From the NCBI RefSeq assembly GCF_003261635.1, contig NZ_QFXK01000030.1, positions 62,001 to 126,000 of the forward strand: 64,000 bases of DNA. The letters are read 5' to 3'. Source of the DNA: Kribbella monticola. GTDB taxonomy: Bacteria > Actinomycetota > Actinomycetes > Propionibacteriales > Kribbellaceae. The notes under the pieces were generated by a model. That model was not told the DNA's origin. It searched no databases and saw only the letters and a list, made by a program, of their open reading frames with translations. Below, piece after piece: positions 26,070-34,181 of the stretch. Position 1 is the first letter of the stretch. Each line of letters opens with the position of its first letter. The translations under genes were made by a program, and so were the position numbers.

Positions 26070-27365
26070 TCAGCCCGTGAGACTGCGCAGTGACTCCACC
26101 AGCGTCGCCTCGGTGAACCCGGTGTACTCCTTCATCAACCGCTCGCGGGCGAACTGGTTGTACCCGCGGCGGGCCACCTGCGCGTAGTACTCGACGACCG
26201 GTCGCAGGCCGATCTGCTTGATCAGGTGTTCGACCGCGATCCAGCTGATGTCGTAACTGTCGGTAGCCGAGAACTGGTCGTCCGCAGGCAGCCGGGTCAG
26301 ATCGCCGAGCACGCGCCGGTCGATCTCGGTCCGCGCCTGGGCGACCTCGGCGCCGTGCCCGGCCGCCACGAGTTGCACGTTCTCGGCGTACTGCGCCATG
26401 CCCTCGGCCAGCCAGCGCGGCGCACAGTCACCGAGCCGTACGGCGAGCAGGTGGATCAGTGCGTGCGTCTCCTTGACCGAGTCGAACGACTTGAGTGCGC
26501 TAGGGCGGATCACCATGTAGCCGCCGACGGGCTGCGAGTTCGCCGCTGGGCTCGGCATCGGCTGGATGCGGGTCGGCTCGTCGCCGGGGATCATCGGCGG
26601 CAACTCGGTCAGCACGTCCGGTTCCCGCATCGCGATGACGAGCGGGACCACCTGGAGATGGCCCTTCCACAGCTTGCGGACCGCCTTGGCCGTCTGCACC
26701 GTCTGGGTGGCCAGATTCTGCGCGAGCACCTGCTGGCCTTGGTTGGCGATCACCAGGATGTTCTTGCGCTTGACCACCGCGAGGGGGCCGTAGTCCCACG
26801 GCTGCCGGCCGGAGCCGATCGCCTGGTCGAGGTGATCGTCCGCGACGAGCCAGAGGCGGTTCTCGCGGACCGTGTAGGTGTACCCGACGTCGGTCGCGGC
26901 CTGGGCGAGCCGGGAGCCGAGGATCTGGTACCGCATGCTGACCCGGAAGGTGCCGGTGGCGAGACCGAACTTCCGCAGCGCCGGCCGATCGACCCACGGC
27001 TCGGCCCGCCGGTACGTGACCGCCATGCCGATCGCGCGCAGATTCTGGAACAACACCCGCTGCTCGTTCCGCAACGCGGGAGCGACGTCGGCGAGGAACA
27101 TGTTCAGGTTGCCGGTCTTCACCGCGATGCCACGCCGCGCCAAAATCGCATCCACCGCCGCCCCGAGCCGGGGATTGACCTCACCGGTGTCACTGGGCCG
27201 AACCTGGTCGAGCGTCGTACCGCCCATCGCGGCCGCGGTCAGCTCGACGTTCCGGGTCGACGGCGTCACGGCAAGCCAGAGCGTGCTGCCCACAACCACC
27301 GCAGCCACAACCCCAGGCCAGGCAGCCACAACCCACCGCCGCCCCACCGCCCAAAACCCCGCCAT
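26070..27365 (-). CDS. Membrane-anchored MA-like metallopeptidase fold, probably inactive
   Basis: 431 residues with one N-terminal membrane helix (WVVAAWPGVVAAVVVGSTLW). The extracytoplasmic part ends in a gluzincin-like domain. THALIHLLAVRLGDCAPRWL then AEGMAQYAE matches HExxH plus the downstream Glu helix, but the catalytic Glu of HExxH is Ala (HALIH). The histidines and the downstream Glu are kept, so zinc binding may remain without catalysis. The middle resembles no domain I know. ATG at 27365 sits directly before the membrane helix. It is the first gene of the accessory insert after glmU. Confidence 0.65.
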   Translation of the reverse strand: MAGFWAVGRRWVVAAWPGVVAAVVVGSTLWLAVTPSTRNVELTAAAMGGTTLDQVRPSDTGEVNPRLGAAVDAILARRGIAVKTGNLNMFLADVAPALRNEQRVLFQNLRAIGMAVTYRRAEPWVDRPALRKFGLATGTFRVSMRYQILGSRLAQAATDVGYTYTVRENRLWLVADDHLDQAIGSGRQPWDYGPLAVVKRKNILVIANQGQQVLAQNLATQTVQTAKAVRKLWKGHLQVVPLVIAMREPDVLTELPPMIPGDEPTRIQPMPSPAANSQPVGGYMVIRPSALKSFDSVKETHALIHLLAVRLGDCAPRWLAEGMAQYAENVQLVAAGHGAEVAQARTEIDRRVLGDLTRLPADDQFSATDSYDISWIAVEHLIKQIGLRPVVEYYAQVARRGYNQFARERLMKEYTGFTEATLVESLRSLTG

Positions 27366-27454
27366 CCCAGCCCTCTCGCCCAGCCCCCACGCACCCCAGC
27401 CGCCCAATCCTCACCCACCCCCCCACCCACAAACAAACCGCCACCCGCTCTTCC

Positions 27455-27865
27455 TCAGGCGGCTTTGGCCCATTCGGTGATCTTGTACGCCGCGCTGTCG
27501 GGACCCGGCACACCACCGGAGCTCAACTCGGTCGAACTCCACTTGGGCTGGAGAAAGGCGTGAACCCGAGAGCCGTCGCGCAACCGGATTCGCATCCCGT
27601 TGTAGGTGAACCGCGCGTCGACGACCTGGCTGCGCGGAATCCGCCGGGTGCCGATCGGATACCGCAGTACAAGCTCGTCCTCGGTCAACCGTGCACCTCC
27701 GCCCCGACTCCAGAGATACGCCATCGCGGCCAGCAGGAGCAGCATCGGCCACAGCTCCTGCCAACCGCCGGCAACGACGAGCCAGCCCAATGCCCCCACC
27801 AACGGCAGGCACGCAAGCACCTTCACTGGCGTCTTCGTTCCCCATTGCAACTCTTGCGTTTCCAT
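27455..27865 (-). CDS. Small PH-domain membrane protein
   Basis: 136 residues. Two hydrophobic helices (VLACLPLVGALGWLVVAGGW and LWPMLLLLAAMAYLW) are followed by a beta-rich bacterial PH-like domain (LTEDELVLRYPIGTRRIPRS, then FTYNGMRIRLRDG). Function unknown. It is divergent from the DUF1905 gene, with 64 bases between the starts. Confidence 0.7.
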   Translation of the reverse strand: METQELQWGTKTPVKVLACLPLVGALGWLVVAGGWQELWPMLLLLAAMAYLWSRGGGARLTEDELVLRYPIGTRRIPRSQVVDARFTYNGMRIRLRDGSRVHAFLQPKWSSTELSSGGVPGPDSAAYKITEWAKAA

Positions 27866-27929
27866 CCCACCGCCCCTCCAGAAGCAAGGATCCTCCGCCA
27901 GAGGGCCTTTCACTTCTAGGCTGAGCCTC

Positions 27930-28217
27930 ATGGACGTGCAGTTCACCGGCGAGGTCTGGTACTGGAGAGGGCCCGCACCCTGGTACTTCGTGACCGTGCC
28001 CGACGACGAGGCGGGCCAACTCGAAGCAACCTCGACCGCCGTCAGCTACGGCTGGGGAATGATCCCCGTCACCGCCCACATCGGCGACACCTCGTGGACG
28101 ACCTCGTTGTTCCCGAAGGACGGCGCGTACGTCGTACCGCTCAAGTCCTGGGTCCGCAAAGCCGAGGAGATCGACGAGGGCGACGAACTCACGATCCGCT
28201 TGACCGTCGATGTCTGA
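27930..28217 (+). CDS. DUF1905 domain protein
   Basis: 95 residues. The DUF1905 beta-barrel features are visible: TGEVWYWRGPAPWYFVTVP, SYGWGMIPVTAHIGD, and SLFPKDGAYVVPLKSWVRKA. Proteins of this family are small cytosolic and uncharacterised. The stop overlaps the next gene's ATG by eight bases, so the two are co-translated. Confidence 0.85.
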   Translation: MDVQFTGEVWYWRGPAPWYFVTVPDDEAGQLEATSTAVSYGWGMIPVTAHIGDTSWTTSLFPKDGAYVVPLKSWVRKAEEIDEGDELTIRLTVDV

Positions 28218-28650
28218 ACCCACCACGAGCTTCGCGACGCCCTACTACCGGGCCGGCTGCATCGCGCAGTTCGCATTGCTCGCCGGTGCAACCCTCGCCG
28301 GCCTCACAGATCCAGCCGCCTCCGAGGAACCCAGTTGGCCCGGTTGGCTCGTCCTCGCCGTCTTGCTGGCAGCGTTTCTCCGCGCCACTCGGTTAGGCAT
28401 CACAGTCACACCGACCCACGTCATCGTCCGCTCGTGGCTGACCACCCGCCGCTTCCCGCACTCGCGCATCCGGAGCGCCCGCGCCACGCCGTACGACGGC
28501 TGGTTCGGCCTCAGCAGCGACCGCGTCTGCCAACTGGAACTCGACCTCCGCAACCACACCGAGCCACTCCCCGTCCGCTCGATCGTCGCCACCACCCGAA
28601 GCCGCCGAGTCCAACGAATCGCCTACGCCCTGCGCACCTTGGCTACTTGA
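28210..28650 (+). CDS. PH-domain membrane protein
   Basis: 146 residues. Two membrane helices (AQFALLAGATLAGL and WLVLAVLLAAFL) precede a bacterial PH-like beta domain (GITVTPTHVIVRSWLTTRRF, then SRIRSARATPYDG). This domain is also seen in the protein at 27455-27865, so the pair flanks the DUF1905 gene. Codon 62 (28393-28395) is TTA. Function unknown. Confidence 0.75.
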   Translation: MSEPTTSFATPYYRAGCIAQFALLAGATLAGLTDPAASEEPSWPGWLVLAVLLAAFLRATRLGITVTPTHVIVRSWLTTRRFPHSRIRSARATPYDGWFGLSSDRVCQLELDLRNHTEPLPVRSIVATTRSRRVQRIAYALRTLAT

Positions 28651-28678
28651 CTCAGTTCGCCTCCGGGTCACCTAAAGT

Positions 28679-29014
28679 GTGCGGGTGAGTACAGCCGCAG
28701 TACTGCTGGTGTTGATCCTGCTCATCGCCGCCCTGGTCGCAGGAACCGTCGCCGCCCGACAGGCCCGACGACTCCCATCAACCGGCACGCCGCTCTCCAC
28801 CTCTTCGCTCCGGCCACGCCCCGCTCCCGATACGCCCGCAGAAGTCATCGAGAGCGACACCGAAGTCGACGACCCCACCTTCCGCGCCTTCACCGCCGCT
28901 CTGGAAGCCCACGCCAAACGCTCGGACCGTAAAGCCCTCTACTCCAACATCCTCTTCTTCGCCGCCGGCGTCCTGGCCAGCATCCTCATCACTCTCCTGG
29001 TCCACCCGCTCTGA
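28679..29014 (+). CDS. Small two-helix membrane protein
   Basis: About 111 residues (GTG at 28679, or GTG at 28685). Two membrane helices, AAVLLVLILLIAALVAGTVA near the N-terminus and ILFFAAGVLASILITLLVHP at the C-terminus, bracket an acidic, Pro-rich soluble loop. No family recognised. It follows the PH-domain gene by 28 bases and probably shares its transcript. Confidence 0.65.
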   Translation: MRVSTAAVLLVLILLIAALVAGTVAARQARRLPSTGTPLSTSSLRPRPAPDTPAEVIESDTEVDDPTFRAFTAALEAHAKRSDRKALYSNILFFAAGVLASILITLLVHPL

Positions 29015-29023
29015 CCACCGCGC

Positions 29024-29944
29024 TCAACCGCGCTGCGGGTACCAGTCCAGGACACGTAATGCTCGAAGGGTGATCCACCGACTGGGCTCACCAACGGTTT
29101 CACCCAGTTCGACAGGCATCGTGCCGGGATAGCTGGTCTCCAACGCCCATCGGCCGTCACCGTCCCGCTTGGATGCAACCAGCTTGATCGCATCGGCCAC
29201 ACGCTCGTCTGGCGTGACACCCGCACTCCGCAGGTACTCCAGCCCACGCAGTACGTCGTAATGCCACCACGTCGGAAACGCGAACCGAGTCCAGTCCGCT
29301 CCACCTTTGCGATCGCGCTCGATCACCTCGCCGGTCGACCGCCTGAAGAGCCTGCGTTTCAGGAGATATTCCTGCCCCCGCAACCGCGCCTCGGTGACCT
29401 CCGGAGCCGCACCGCCCGTCTTCTCCCACTCCAACAACGCTTCCAGCACACAGATCGTGGTGTTGAAGGACGACCGCGTCGCCCCGTTCTCGGCTTCGCA
29501 GTTCCACCCACCGTCACCCAGTTGCTCCCCCAGCAGCCGATCTACAAGCCCCCGCACATCCACCCCGAAGTACGCCCCCACCGCCGCAACCTGCCCGTTG
29601 ATACACGGCTCGACCTCCCCCTCGAAGAAGCCGTTCCCGCCACTCTCCTCCGGCCCGGCTCCGCGCCAGGTCACCTTCTCGCGCACAAGACCCACCGCGC
29701 GCCGCGCCTGCTCGCTCTCGGGATCCAGCCCCAACTCCCACAACAACATCAACACATGCATGGTCGAATCCCACCCGCGATTCCAGGCCACCCCACCCCA
29801 CGCCCCGTCATCCCCTTGCAGGGCAAGCAATCGCGCCCCCACCCCCTCCACCCCAACCCGAGCCCGCTCCCCCTCACCAGCCCCACCCAAATCCCGCAAC
29901 ACCTGCCACCGCAGAGCAACATCCCCCTCCAACAACCACCGCAC
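29024..29944 (-). CDS. Prenyltransferase / squalene cyclase-like alpha-toroid protein
   Basis: 306 residues. Helical repeats with QW-like turns: LLALQGDDGAWGG, LLGEQLGDGGWNCEAENGA and LVASKRDGDGRWALE. These are diagnostic of the (alpha/alpha)6 toroid shared by squalene cyclases and protein prenyltransferases. There is no DXDD protonation motif, so terpene cyclisation is unlikely. It could bind lipids or be an orphan enzyme. An in-frame TGA lies just upstream of the GTG at 29944. Codon 296 (29057-29059) is TTA. Confidence 0.75.
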   Translation of the reverse strand: MRWLLEGDVALRWQVLRDLGGAGEGERARVGVEGVGARLLALQGDDGAWGGVAWNRGWDSTMHVLMLLWELGLDPESEQARRAVGLVREKVTWRGAGPEESGGNGFFEGEVEPCINGQVAAVGAYFGVDVRGLVDRLLGEQLGDGGWNCEAENGATRSSFNTTICVLEALLEWEKTGGAAPEVTEARLRGQEYLLKRRLFRRSTGEVIERDRKGGADWTRFAFPTWWHYDVLRGLEYLRSAGVTPDERVADAIKLVASKRDGDGRWALETSYPGTMPVELGETVGEPSRWITLRALRVLDWYPQRG

Positions 29945-30021
29945 CCTCGCCCGTCATCGCCCCGACCTTCCACTCAACAACCCAGACCCATTACTCCTAG
30001 TCTGTACGCCGCCGCCGACAC

Positions 30022-30471
30022 TCAGGCCGGCTCCTGCGGAAAGAGCAACGGCCTAACCTCAGCAAGCATCTGGCGCAGTACCACGGCCCCTCGCCGAACC
30101 TCTGCGCTGGCATCAAGCACCAGAGCCTCACACACTCCCATCGCCCGATCCCTCTCCGCCGCAAACACCAAGAAAACAGCCTCAACGGCCTGCTCGACAT
30201 ATGTGCGCTGTTGCCAATCCGCCAAAGCCAACGCCTCAGCGACGACCGCGAACCCTGCGCCATCCTGCCGCCGAAGCAACGCCTCCGCGGTCGCAAGCGT
30301 CACAAACGTGTCGCCGGCATCAAGGACCAGCCCGAGCAGCGACTCCCGCGCTTCAGCCTCCTCCGCGAAATTCGCCAAGGCACGCCCTGCGTCAGCCCGA
30401 TCGAGGTAGTCCGCACTCCCCGCAAGCCCAACCAACGCCCCGACGACCGAACTCCTCCGCTCCTGATCCAC
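30022..30471 (-). CDS. Hypothetical HEAT-like helical protein
   Basis: 149 residues, almost entirely predicted helix. Repeated units such as DAGRALANFAEEAEARESLL, FVTLATAEALLRRQDGAG and ASAEVRRGAVVLRQMLAEV suggest HEAT/armadillo-like repeats of about 35 residues. No catalytic motif. It probably mediates protein contacts. No nearby gene suggests a partner. Confidence 0.6.
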   Translation of the reverse strand: MDQERRSSVVGALVGLAGSADYLDRADAGRALANFAEEAEARESLLGLVLDAGDTFVTLATAEALLRRQDGAGFAVVAEALALADWQQRTYVEQAVEAVFLVFAAERDRAMGVCEALVLDASAEVRRGAVVLRQMLAEVRPLLFPQEPA

Positions 30472-30512
30472 AAAAGGATCGTTTCACGCACCAACGCCGC
30501 TCCACGGAACGA

Positions 30513-30537
30513 GATCCAGATTTTCGAGATTGCAAGT
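30513..30537. other. Degenerate copy of the tRNA-Gln anticodon arm (possible att remnant)
   Basis: 22 of 25 bases match plus-strand 32043-32067 inside tRNA-Gln, starting with GATCCAGATTTTCGAGATT here against GATCCAGATCTTCGAGATT in the tRNA. Same orientation, 1.5 kb apart. A direct repeat of tRNA sequence is what site-specific integration leaves. No integrase is present. Confidence 0.45.
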
Positions 30538-30640
30538 TGCCACCGACCGGTACGACACGATCCATCCGAGCTCCGACGGAACCCCGAGCCCGGCTGAGCT
30601 CGCGCTTGACCGTCGCGCTCCAAATCGTTGGCAAACCGCT

Positions 30641-30910
30641 CTACGTCTCAGCCAGCATGAACTTTCCGTCAGATGTCAGAGCAGTCACCAAAACGAGCAT
30701 TGTGCTGCCGTCTGGAAGGCGGAGATTGAAGGCCTCGTCCAACTCACGGAAGGCCGCGAGATCCGGAGCATCCTCGATCAGCGCGAGTTGTCCTGTTGCC
30801 TTCCACCGACTTTCCCCGGCCGAAAGTCTCACCGAGGCATCGAATGAAGCCAGACAGGTCGAACTGTTCGCCCACCATTCGAGCTGGGCTGAGGTGGCAA
30901 CCGAGTCCAT
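30641..30910 (-). CDS. Hypothetical small protein
   Basis: 89 residues, no recognised family. A plausible beta-rich domain: CLASFDASVRLSAGESRW, QLALIEDAPDLAAFRELDEA, DGSTMLVLVTALTSDGKFML. Composition and GC3 are lower than in the backbone genes. It lies within the stretch bounded by the tRNA-Gln fragment and tRNA-Gln, which suggests foreign origin. Confidence 0.55.
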   Translation of the reverse strand: MDSVATSAQLEWWANSSTCLASFDASVRLSAGESRWKATGQLALIEDAPDLAAFRELDEAFNLRLPDGSTMLVLVTALTSDGKFMLAET

Positions 30911-31048
30911 GCGGCGATCTTGGCACCGCCGGACGCTTGTCCTTTGGATCAGTCGACCTCCCGCCCGCCCGTCCCCTTAATAGCTGCCAAATCCAGGTCA
31001 ACGCGGCGCATATCAAGAGTCGGTTTGCATGAGACGGCTCGGTCGGGC

Positions 31049-31459
31049 TCAGCGGTACGGGGCGTAGTCAGTTCTTTTGGCCCGTCGCCGCCAGCCAGGC
31101 CGTGGCAAGGCATTCATCCAGGTGCGGGGCTCGTGGTTCAAGCCCCGTACTTCGATGCAGCCGCCCCGCGCTAGGTGAAACGCGGTCGCGCGTCCCTCGA
31201 CTGCGAGATCGATGAGGGAGTCGATCGCTCGGAGATCCAAGGTCATGTCCTCACCGAGTTCCGCGGGAGCGGAAGCAGGGTCGTCGAGGCCAATCGTGCC
31301 GATACCGCCCCGTCCGACGTACATCACCACGCCCACGGCGCTTGGGTTATGCGGCACCAGTCGATGCGTCGTCGCCCGCTGTCCTTCTGATACCTCGATG
31401 GTCGCGCAATCCCGCAGACGTGCCGCGCGCTTCTCGAAGTGCACGGTGAGCTGGGACAT
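31049..31459 (-). CDS. Hypothetical protein
   Basis: 136 residues with no recognised domain. A beta-sheet pattern is visible (LTVHFEKRAARLRDCATIEV, VGVVMYVGRGGIGTIGLDD, TAFHLARGGCIEVRGL) and a basic C-terminal tail (PGWRRRAKRTDYAPYR). It is the second small orphan gene in the tRNA-Gln-flanked stretch. Confidence 0.55.
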   Translation of the reverse strand: MSQLTVHFEKRAARLRDCATIEVSEGQRATTHRLVPHNPSAVGVVMYVGRGGIGTIGLDDPASAPAELGEDMTLDLRAIDSLIDLAVEGRATAFHLARGGCIEVRGLNHEPRTWMNALPRPGWRRRAKRTDYAPYR

Positions 31460-31810
31460 GCGTAGAGCCTAGAACGGCCGATCCCGGCTGTCCTCAGTTG
31501 GTGCCAGATGTCTAGCTGCGGCACGTGACCCGTCGGAATCCCAGATCTGTTGCGAACCGCAGCCGACCTAACGGGCGCGGATTGGGGCGGCGAGTCCAGA
31601 GACGTGACCGATGACGGCGTCGGCTCCGGCGGCGGGCAATTCTCAGCCTTGTAGAGCCATCTTCGCCGCTCCTGTCGAGGCCACTGCCCGGCAATCGGCG
31701 ACCTGGAGAAGGCCGGCCGCTGACGCGCGGCCTCAATCAGGGTCGTTAGCAAATCCGTTAGCAAGCGGATGCCGGATCCGAGCCGCTGAGCAGCCGAGCC
31801 CCGCCACAGC

Positions 31811-31878
31811 TGAGCGGCGACGGAGGAGCCGCGACCAGGGGTGGGCGGGAGCGGACGACGAAGGAGGCCGCGTGGGGA
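31811..31878. repeat. Dispersed GC-rich repeat, copy B
   Basis: Starts TGAGCGGCGACGGAGGAGCC and ends GCGTGGGGA. It aligns with copies A and C without large gaps; the middle is the most diverged part. Confidence 0.6.
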
Positions 31879-31908
31879 AGAACCAGCAGCCAGCCCAGCC
31901 CAGGCACG

Positions 31909-31981
31909 GCGAGCGGCGACGGAGGAGCCGCGGACTGTGGGTGGGTGGGAGCGGGGCGACGTAGGAGCACGCGTGGGGGAT
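31909..31981. repeat. Dispersed GC-rich repeat, copy C (next to tRNA-Gln)
   Basis: Starts GCGAGCGGCGACGGAGGAG and ends GCGTGGGGGAT. It is the closest match to copy A and, like it, lies shortly beyond the 3' end of a minus-strand tRNA. Confidence 0.65.
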
Positions 31982-31986
31982 ACAAG

Positions 31987-32018
31987 AAGCCCGGCTCGGC
32001 GTGAGCCGAGCCGGGCTT
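31987..32018 (-). terminator. Terminator of tRNA-Gln
   Basis: AAGCCCGGCTCGGC, a GTGA loop and the perfect complement make a 14-bp stem 8 bases past the tRNA 3' end. Confidence 0.85.
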
Positions 32019-32025
32019 CGACTTG

Positions 32026-32097
32026 CTCCCCCGCCTGGTTTCGATCCAGATCTTCGAGATTCAAAGTCTCGCGGGCTGCCGATTACCCCACGGGGGA
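32026..32097 (-). tRNA. tRNA-Gln (anticodon UUG)
   Basis: 72 bases. Acceptor TCCCCCG/CGGGGGA, anticodon stem CGAGA/TCTCG with loop CTTTGAA (anticodon TTG), T-loop ATCGAAA and discriminator G. Reads CAA and CAG. CCA is not encoded. Confidence 0.95.
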
Positions 32098-32158
32098 TCG
32101 CGTTGTACGCCGGAACAGTGTGCCATGGGGGTGGGGGTGACACGCGAAGGGGTTACTT

Positions 32159-32191
32159 ACCTACGGAGGCGTAGGTTACGGTGGCGTAGGT
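32159..32191. promoter_or_regulatory. Putative operator upstream of the desaturase gene
   Basis: ACCTACG (32159-32165), GAGG spacer and CGTAGGT (32170-32176) form a perfect inverted repeat. A third half-site CGTAGGT follows at 32185-32191, 15 bases on. Likely bound by the TetR-type regulator encoded just downstream of the desaturase. Confidence 0.55.
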
Positions 32192-32220
32192 AACCCGTCC
32201 AACGTCACGAGGGATACGCC

Positions 32221-33342
32221 ATGACTCCAGCTGCCGCAATCAAGGCGCCTACAGGTGCCGAGCAGACCGACGAGCAGGCCACCGAACAGGCCGTCGGGCA
32301 GACCAGCGAGCACCTCACCGAGCAGGCCGTCGAGCCGGTTGGTGGGCAAGCCGAGCAGGGCGCCGAGCACGTCAGCGCGCAAGCGGCTGAGCGGGGCGCC
32401 GCGCAGGTGAGTGGGTTTGATGCTGAGAAGGGGACGCTTGGGGGTGAGCAGAAGGGGGTTTGGGAGCAGGTCGCGCTCGCGTTGTTCATCGGGATCCCGT
32501 TTCTGGCGCTGGTGGCTGCGGTGCCGATTGCGTGGGGTGGGTTCCTTGGGTGGCACGACGTCGTGCTCGGCGTGGTGTTCTACACGATCTCCGGCCATGG
32601 CATCTCGATCGGTTTCCATCGCTACTTCACGCATAAGTCCTTCAAGCCGAACAGGCCGATGAAGTATGCGCTGGCGATCGCTGGTTCCCTCGCGATCGAG
32701 GGGCCGGTGGTTCGGTGGGTGGCTGACCATCGCAAGCACCACAAGTTCTCCGACCGCGACGGTGATCCGCACAGCCCGTGGAAGTACGGCACGAGTCTCA
32801 AGGCCCTGACCAAGGGCTTTCTGCATGCCCACATCGGCTGGTTGTTCGACAGCGAGCAGACGCCGGCCCGGCAGTACGCGCCCGATCTCCTCAAGGACCG
32901 TGACGTCGTTCGCGTGTCGAAGCTGTTCCCCGCCCTGGTGCTGTTCTCTCTCCTCGCCCCCGCGATCATCGGCGGCCTGTGGTCCTGGTCGATCGAGGGC
33001 GCGCTGACCGCGTTCTTCTGGGCGAGCCTCGTCCGGATCGCGCTGCTGCACCACGTCACCTGGTCGATCAACTCGATCTGCCACACGATCGGCGCCCGGC
33101 CGTTCAAGAGCCGGGACAAGTCGGGCAACGTGTGGTGGCTGGCGATCCTGAGCCAGGGCGAGTCGTGGCACAACCTGCACCATTCAGACCCGACCTGCGC
33201 GCGGCACGGCGTACTGCGTGGTCAGCTCGACACGTCGGCGCGGTGCATCTGGTTGTTCGAGCGGTGGGGCTGGGTCTCGGATGTCCGCTGGCCGGTCAAG
33301 GAGCGGTTGGAGGCTCGTCGCGTGCGCGCGGCCGACGTCTGA
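32221..33342 (+). CDS. Acyl-CoA (delta-9) fatty acid desaturase
   Basis: 373 residues. It introduces a cis double bond into fatty acyl chains using a membrane di-iron centre. Three histidine boxes are present: HRYFTH, HRKHH and HNLHH. Four membrane helices lie around them. An unusual ~75-residue N-terminal extension is rich in Gln, Glu and Ala (repeats such as TEQAVGQTSEHLTEQAVE) and has no counterpart in the usual enzyme. GAGGGAT before the ATG at 32221 supports this start; a later start near the first helix cannot be excluded. Confidence 0.92.
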   Translation: MTPAAAIKAPTGAEQTDEQATEQAVGQTSEHLTEQAVEPVGGQAEQGAEHVSAQAAERGAAQVSGFDAEKGTLGGEQKGVWEQVALALFIGIPFLALVAAVPIAWGGFLGWHDVVLGVVFYTISGHGISIGFHRYFTHKSFKPNRPMKYALAIAGSLAIEGPVVRWVADHRKHHKFSDRDGDPHSPWKYGTSLKALTKGFLHAHIGWLFDSEQTPARQYAPDLLKDRDVVRVSKLFPALVLFSLLAPAIIGGLWSWSIEGALTAFFWASLVRIALLHHVTWSINSICHTIGARPFKSRDKSGNVWWLAILSQGESWHNLHHSDPTCARHGVLRGQLDTSARCIWLFERWGWVSDVRWPVKERLEARRVRAADV

Positions 33343-33425
33343 AGGGTCCACCGGCTGGTAAATCTCCCACGCGGCAACACCGGCGTACGGCATGATGCTG
33401 ACGTGATCTCAGGGGCGTGGCATCA

Positions 33426-34067
33426 GTGACCGAACCCAGACCGCGTCGATCCACCCGGGTGCGGATGACCAGCGCTGAGCGGCGTGAACAACTCATCACC
33501 ATCGCCCGGGGCCTGTTCGCCCAGAAGGGCTTCGAGGCGACCTCGGTGGAGGAGATCGCGGCCAAGGCCGAGGTGTCCAAGCCGGTCGTCTACGAGCACT
33601 TCGGCGGCAAGGAGGGCCTGTACGCCGTGGTGGTGGACCGCGAGGTCCGCAAGTTGCTCGACACCGTCACGGCGTCGCTCACCGCCGGCCGCGCGCACGA
33701 ACTCGTCGAGCAGGCCGCGCTCGCGCTGCTCGACTACATCGAGAACTCGTCCGACGGCTTCCGCATCCTGGTCCGGGATTCGCCGGTCGGTTCGTCCACC
33801 GGGTCGTTCATCTCGATCCTCAGCGACGTGGGCACCCGGGTCGAACACATCTTGGCCGAGGAGTTCAAGCGCCGCGGGCTGGATCCGAAATTTGCCCCGA
33901 TGTACGCGCAGATGCTGGTCGGCATGGTCGCGCTGACCGGGCAGTGGTGGCTCGACGTCCGCCGCCCGAAGAAGCCGGACGTGGCGGCGCACCTGGTCAA
34001 CCTCGCCTGGAACGGCCTCTCCGGCCTCGAAGCCAAACCGACCCTGTCCACCCGCCCACACAAGTAA
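33426..34067 (+). CDS. TetR family regulator
   Basis: 213 residues (GTG at 33426; GTG at 33417 is an alternative). The helix-turn-helix is REQLITIARGLFAQKGFEAT, SVEEIAAKAEVSKPVVYEHF, GGKEGLY. The C-terminal half resembles fatty-acid-metabolism TetR proteins. It follows the desaturase by 83 bases in the same direction, so a DesT-like role in controlling membrane unsaturation is likely but unproved. Confidence 0.88.
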   Translation: MTEPRPRRSTRVRMTSAERREQLITIARGLFAQKGFEATSVEEIAAKAEVSKPVVYEHFGGKEGLYAVVVDREVRKLLDTVTASLTAGRAHELVEQAALALLDYIENSSDGFRILVRDSPVGSSTGSFISILSDVGTRVEHILAEEFKRRGLDPKFAPMYAQMLVGMVALTGQWWLDVRRPKKPDVAAHLVNLAWNGLSGLEAKPTLSTRPHK

Positions 34068-34181
34068 GCCAGCACAGGTAACACCGCAAGTAAGAAGGAC
34101 AGGTAACAAGACCACGGTAGGACGGCGACCTCCCCCCGTGGCATGACCTGGGCGGCGGCGATTCGCCGTACCCTGACCCGC

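Larger units (their letters stand above)
31460..32025. other. Gene-free stretch upstream of tRNA-Gln
   Basis: 566 bases without a convincing gene. It holds repeat copies B and C, a short direct repeat CGTTAGCAA (near 31742 and 31755) and the tRNA-Gln terminator. Longer open frames here are arginine/proline-rich readings of the repeats. Confidence 0.6.

Noticed and set aside
24551..26080. Plus-strand open frame opposite glmU
   Set aside because: Shadow of glmU with codon-phase composition typical of antisense reading in GC-rich DNA.
31801..31985. CRISPR-like or tandem array from the two neighbouring repeats
   Set aside because: Only two diverged copies, no regular spacers, no cas genes; a third copy is 30 kb away.
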